This document shows, piece by piece, positions 63,616 to 64,000 of a stretch of DNA of 64,000 bases. Both the position numbers and the translations under genes were made by a program. The stretch is from the NCBI GenBank assembly GCA_020349025.1, contig CP070763.1, forward strand, positions 2,622,182 to 2,686,181, in the 5' to 3' direction. The notes under the pieces are model-generated. The model did no database searches, was not told the DNA's origin, and was given only the letters and a program-made list of their open reading frames with translations. Source of the DNA: Candidatus Latescibacterota bacterium. Lineage in GTDB: Bacteria > Krumholzibacteriota > Krumholzibacteriia > G020349025. Within the stretch, counting starts at the first letter, position 1; every line of letters starts with the position of its first letter.

Positions 63616-64000
63616 TCAACCGACGTCGCGCGCCAACCGCATCCCCTGGAAATTCCAGCGTTGGAAAGGATAGAAGTAGTTGCGATAGGTGACGCGCACG
63701 TGCTCCTGCGGCGTCACGCACGACCCACCTCGCTGCACGTACTGGCCGCACATGAACTTGCCGTTGTACTCCCCGAGAGCACTCGGGGCGGGCCGGTAGC
63801 CGGGGTAGGGAGCGTAGTCGCTGCGGGTGAGCTCCCAGACGTCACCGAACATCTGCTGCAGGCCGCTGCCATCGGCAGGACGCGGATGCATCGCCGCGGA
63901 GTCGACGAAATTGCCGGCCACGGCGGCATCGCGCGCCGCCGCCTCCCACTCGAACTCCGTCGGCAGCCGGGCGCTGCGCCAGCGCGCGTAGGCGTCCGCC
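63616..64000 (-). CDS. EgtB-like formylglycine-generating-fold protein (N-terminal part missing)
   Basis: Only the last 128 codons are in the window. [59 protein letters not shown] and [20 protein letters not shown] follow the order of the FGE-sulfatase domain of EgtB (hercynine-sulfoxide synthase of ergothioneine synthesis), where [18 protein letters not shown] and YRNFFxPxxRWxFxGxR are typical. Whether it makes ergothioneine, ovothiol or something else needs the rest of the gene. The DinB-like N-terminal domain of EgtB would lie beyond the edge. Confidence 0.85.
   Translation of the reverse strand, partial: ADAYARWRSARLPTEFEWEAAARDAAVAGNFVDSAAMHPRPADGSGLQQMFGDVWELTRSDYAPYPGYRPAPSALGEYNGKFMCGQYVQRGGSCVTPQEHVRVTYRNYFYPFQRWNFQGMRLARDVG

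Overview
The window is high-GC bacterial chromosome (about two-thirds G+C by eye) with a Gram-negative, diderm gene set: lipopolysaccharide-type sugar enzymes, TolC, a TonB-dependent receptor, PorV/PorQ-type and GWxTD-domain proteins, and a secreted protein with a C-terminal sorting-like domain. GWxTD, PorV and sorting-domain proteins together point to the FCB side of the tree (a Gemmatimonadota-, Eisenbacteria- or Krumholzibacteria-like lineage). That placement is inference from gene families. I see no phage, transposon, CRISPR array or integrase; it reads as a stable core-genome segment.

Layout. 0-8.5 kb: partial trkA (runs off the left edge), an aceK-icd operon, a glycosyltransferase/heptose-bisphosphatase fusion, a SbnI/SerK-like ParB-fold protein and asnA. 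8.6-18.5 kb: an orphan MalK/UgpC-type ATPase, a polytopic GT-C-like protein, DinB-like and SET-domain proteins, an acyltransferase, a hypothetical protein, a polysaccharide flippase, a small secreted protein and an M16 peptidase pair (one active, one lacking the zinc motif). 18.8-25.2 kb: a fused E1 alpha/beta 2-oxoacid dehydrogenase, an RmlC-like cupin, tRNA-Leu(GAG), secG and the glycolytic trio gap-pgk-tpiA. 25.3-34.2 kb: comF, aroE, lgt, then the cell-shape operon radC-mreB-mreC-mreD-mrdA-rodA. 34.4-36.7 kb: thrB and lysC.

36.6-53.5 kb is the most unusual part: about 17 kb of co-oriented envelope genes on the minus strand. In transcription order they are a TonB-dependent receptor, a secreted FlgD/sorting-domain protein, a PorV-like protein, a GWxTD protein, ExbB-ExbD-ExbD, TolC, a MacB/LolD-type ATPase with no visible permease, a GWxTD lipoprotein, an NlpC/P60 endopeptidase and a rhomboid-TPR protein. 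Two near-consensus promoters (TTGACA, 17 bp, TATATT) sit inside it, ahead of the receptor and ahead of exbB. The proposal that these genes work together is mine.

53.6-64 kb: an oppABCD-like peptide importer, a lipoate ligase convergent with gcvH-gcvT, an ATP-grasp gene broken by one in-frame amber codon, an NfuA-like Fe-S carrier, and the C-terminal part of an EgtB-like protein cut by the right edge.

Many genes start with GTG or TTG and overlap the upstream stop by 4 nt, so translational coupling looks common. Where several starts were possible I chose the one with a clear GGAGG-type ribosome binding site.
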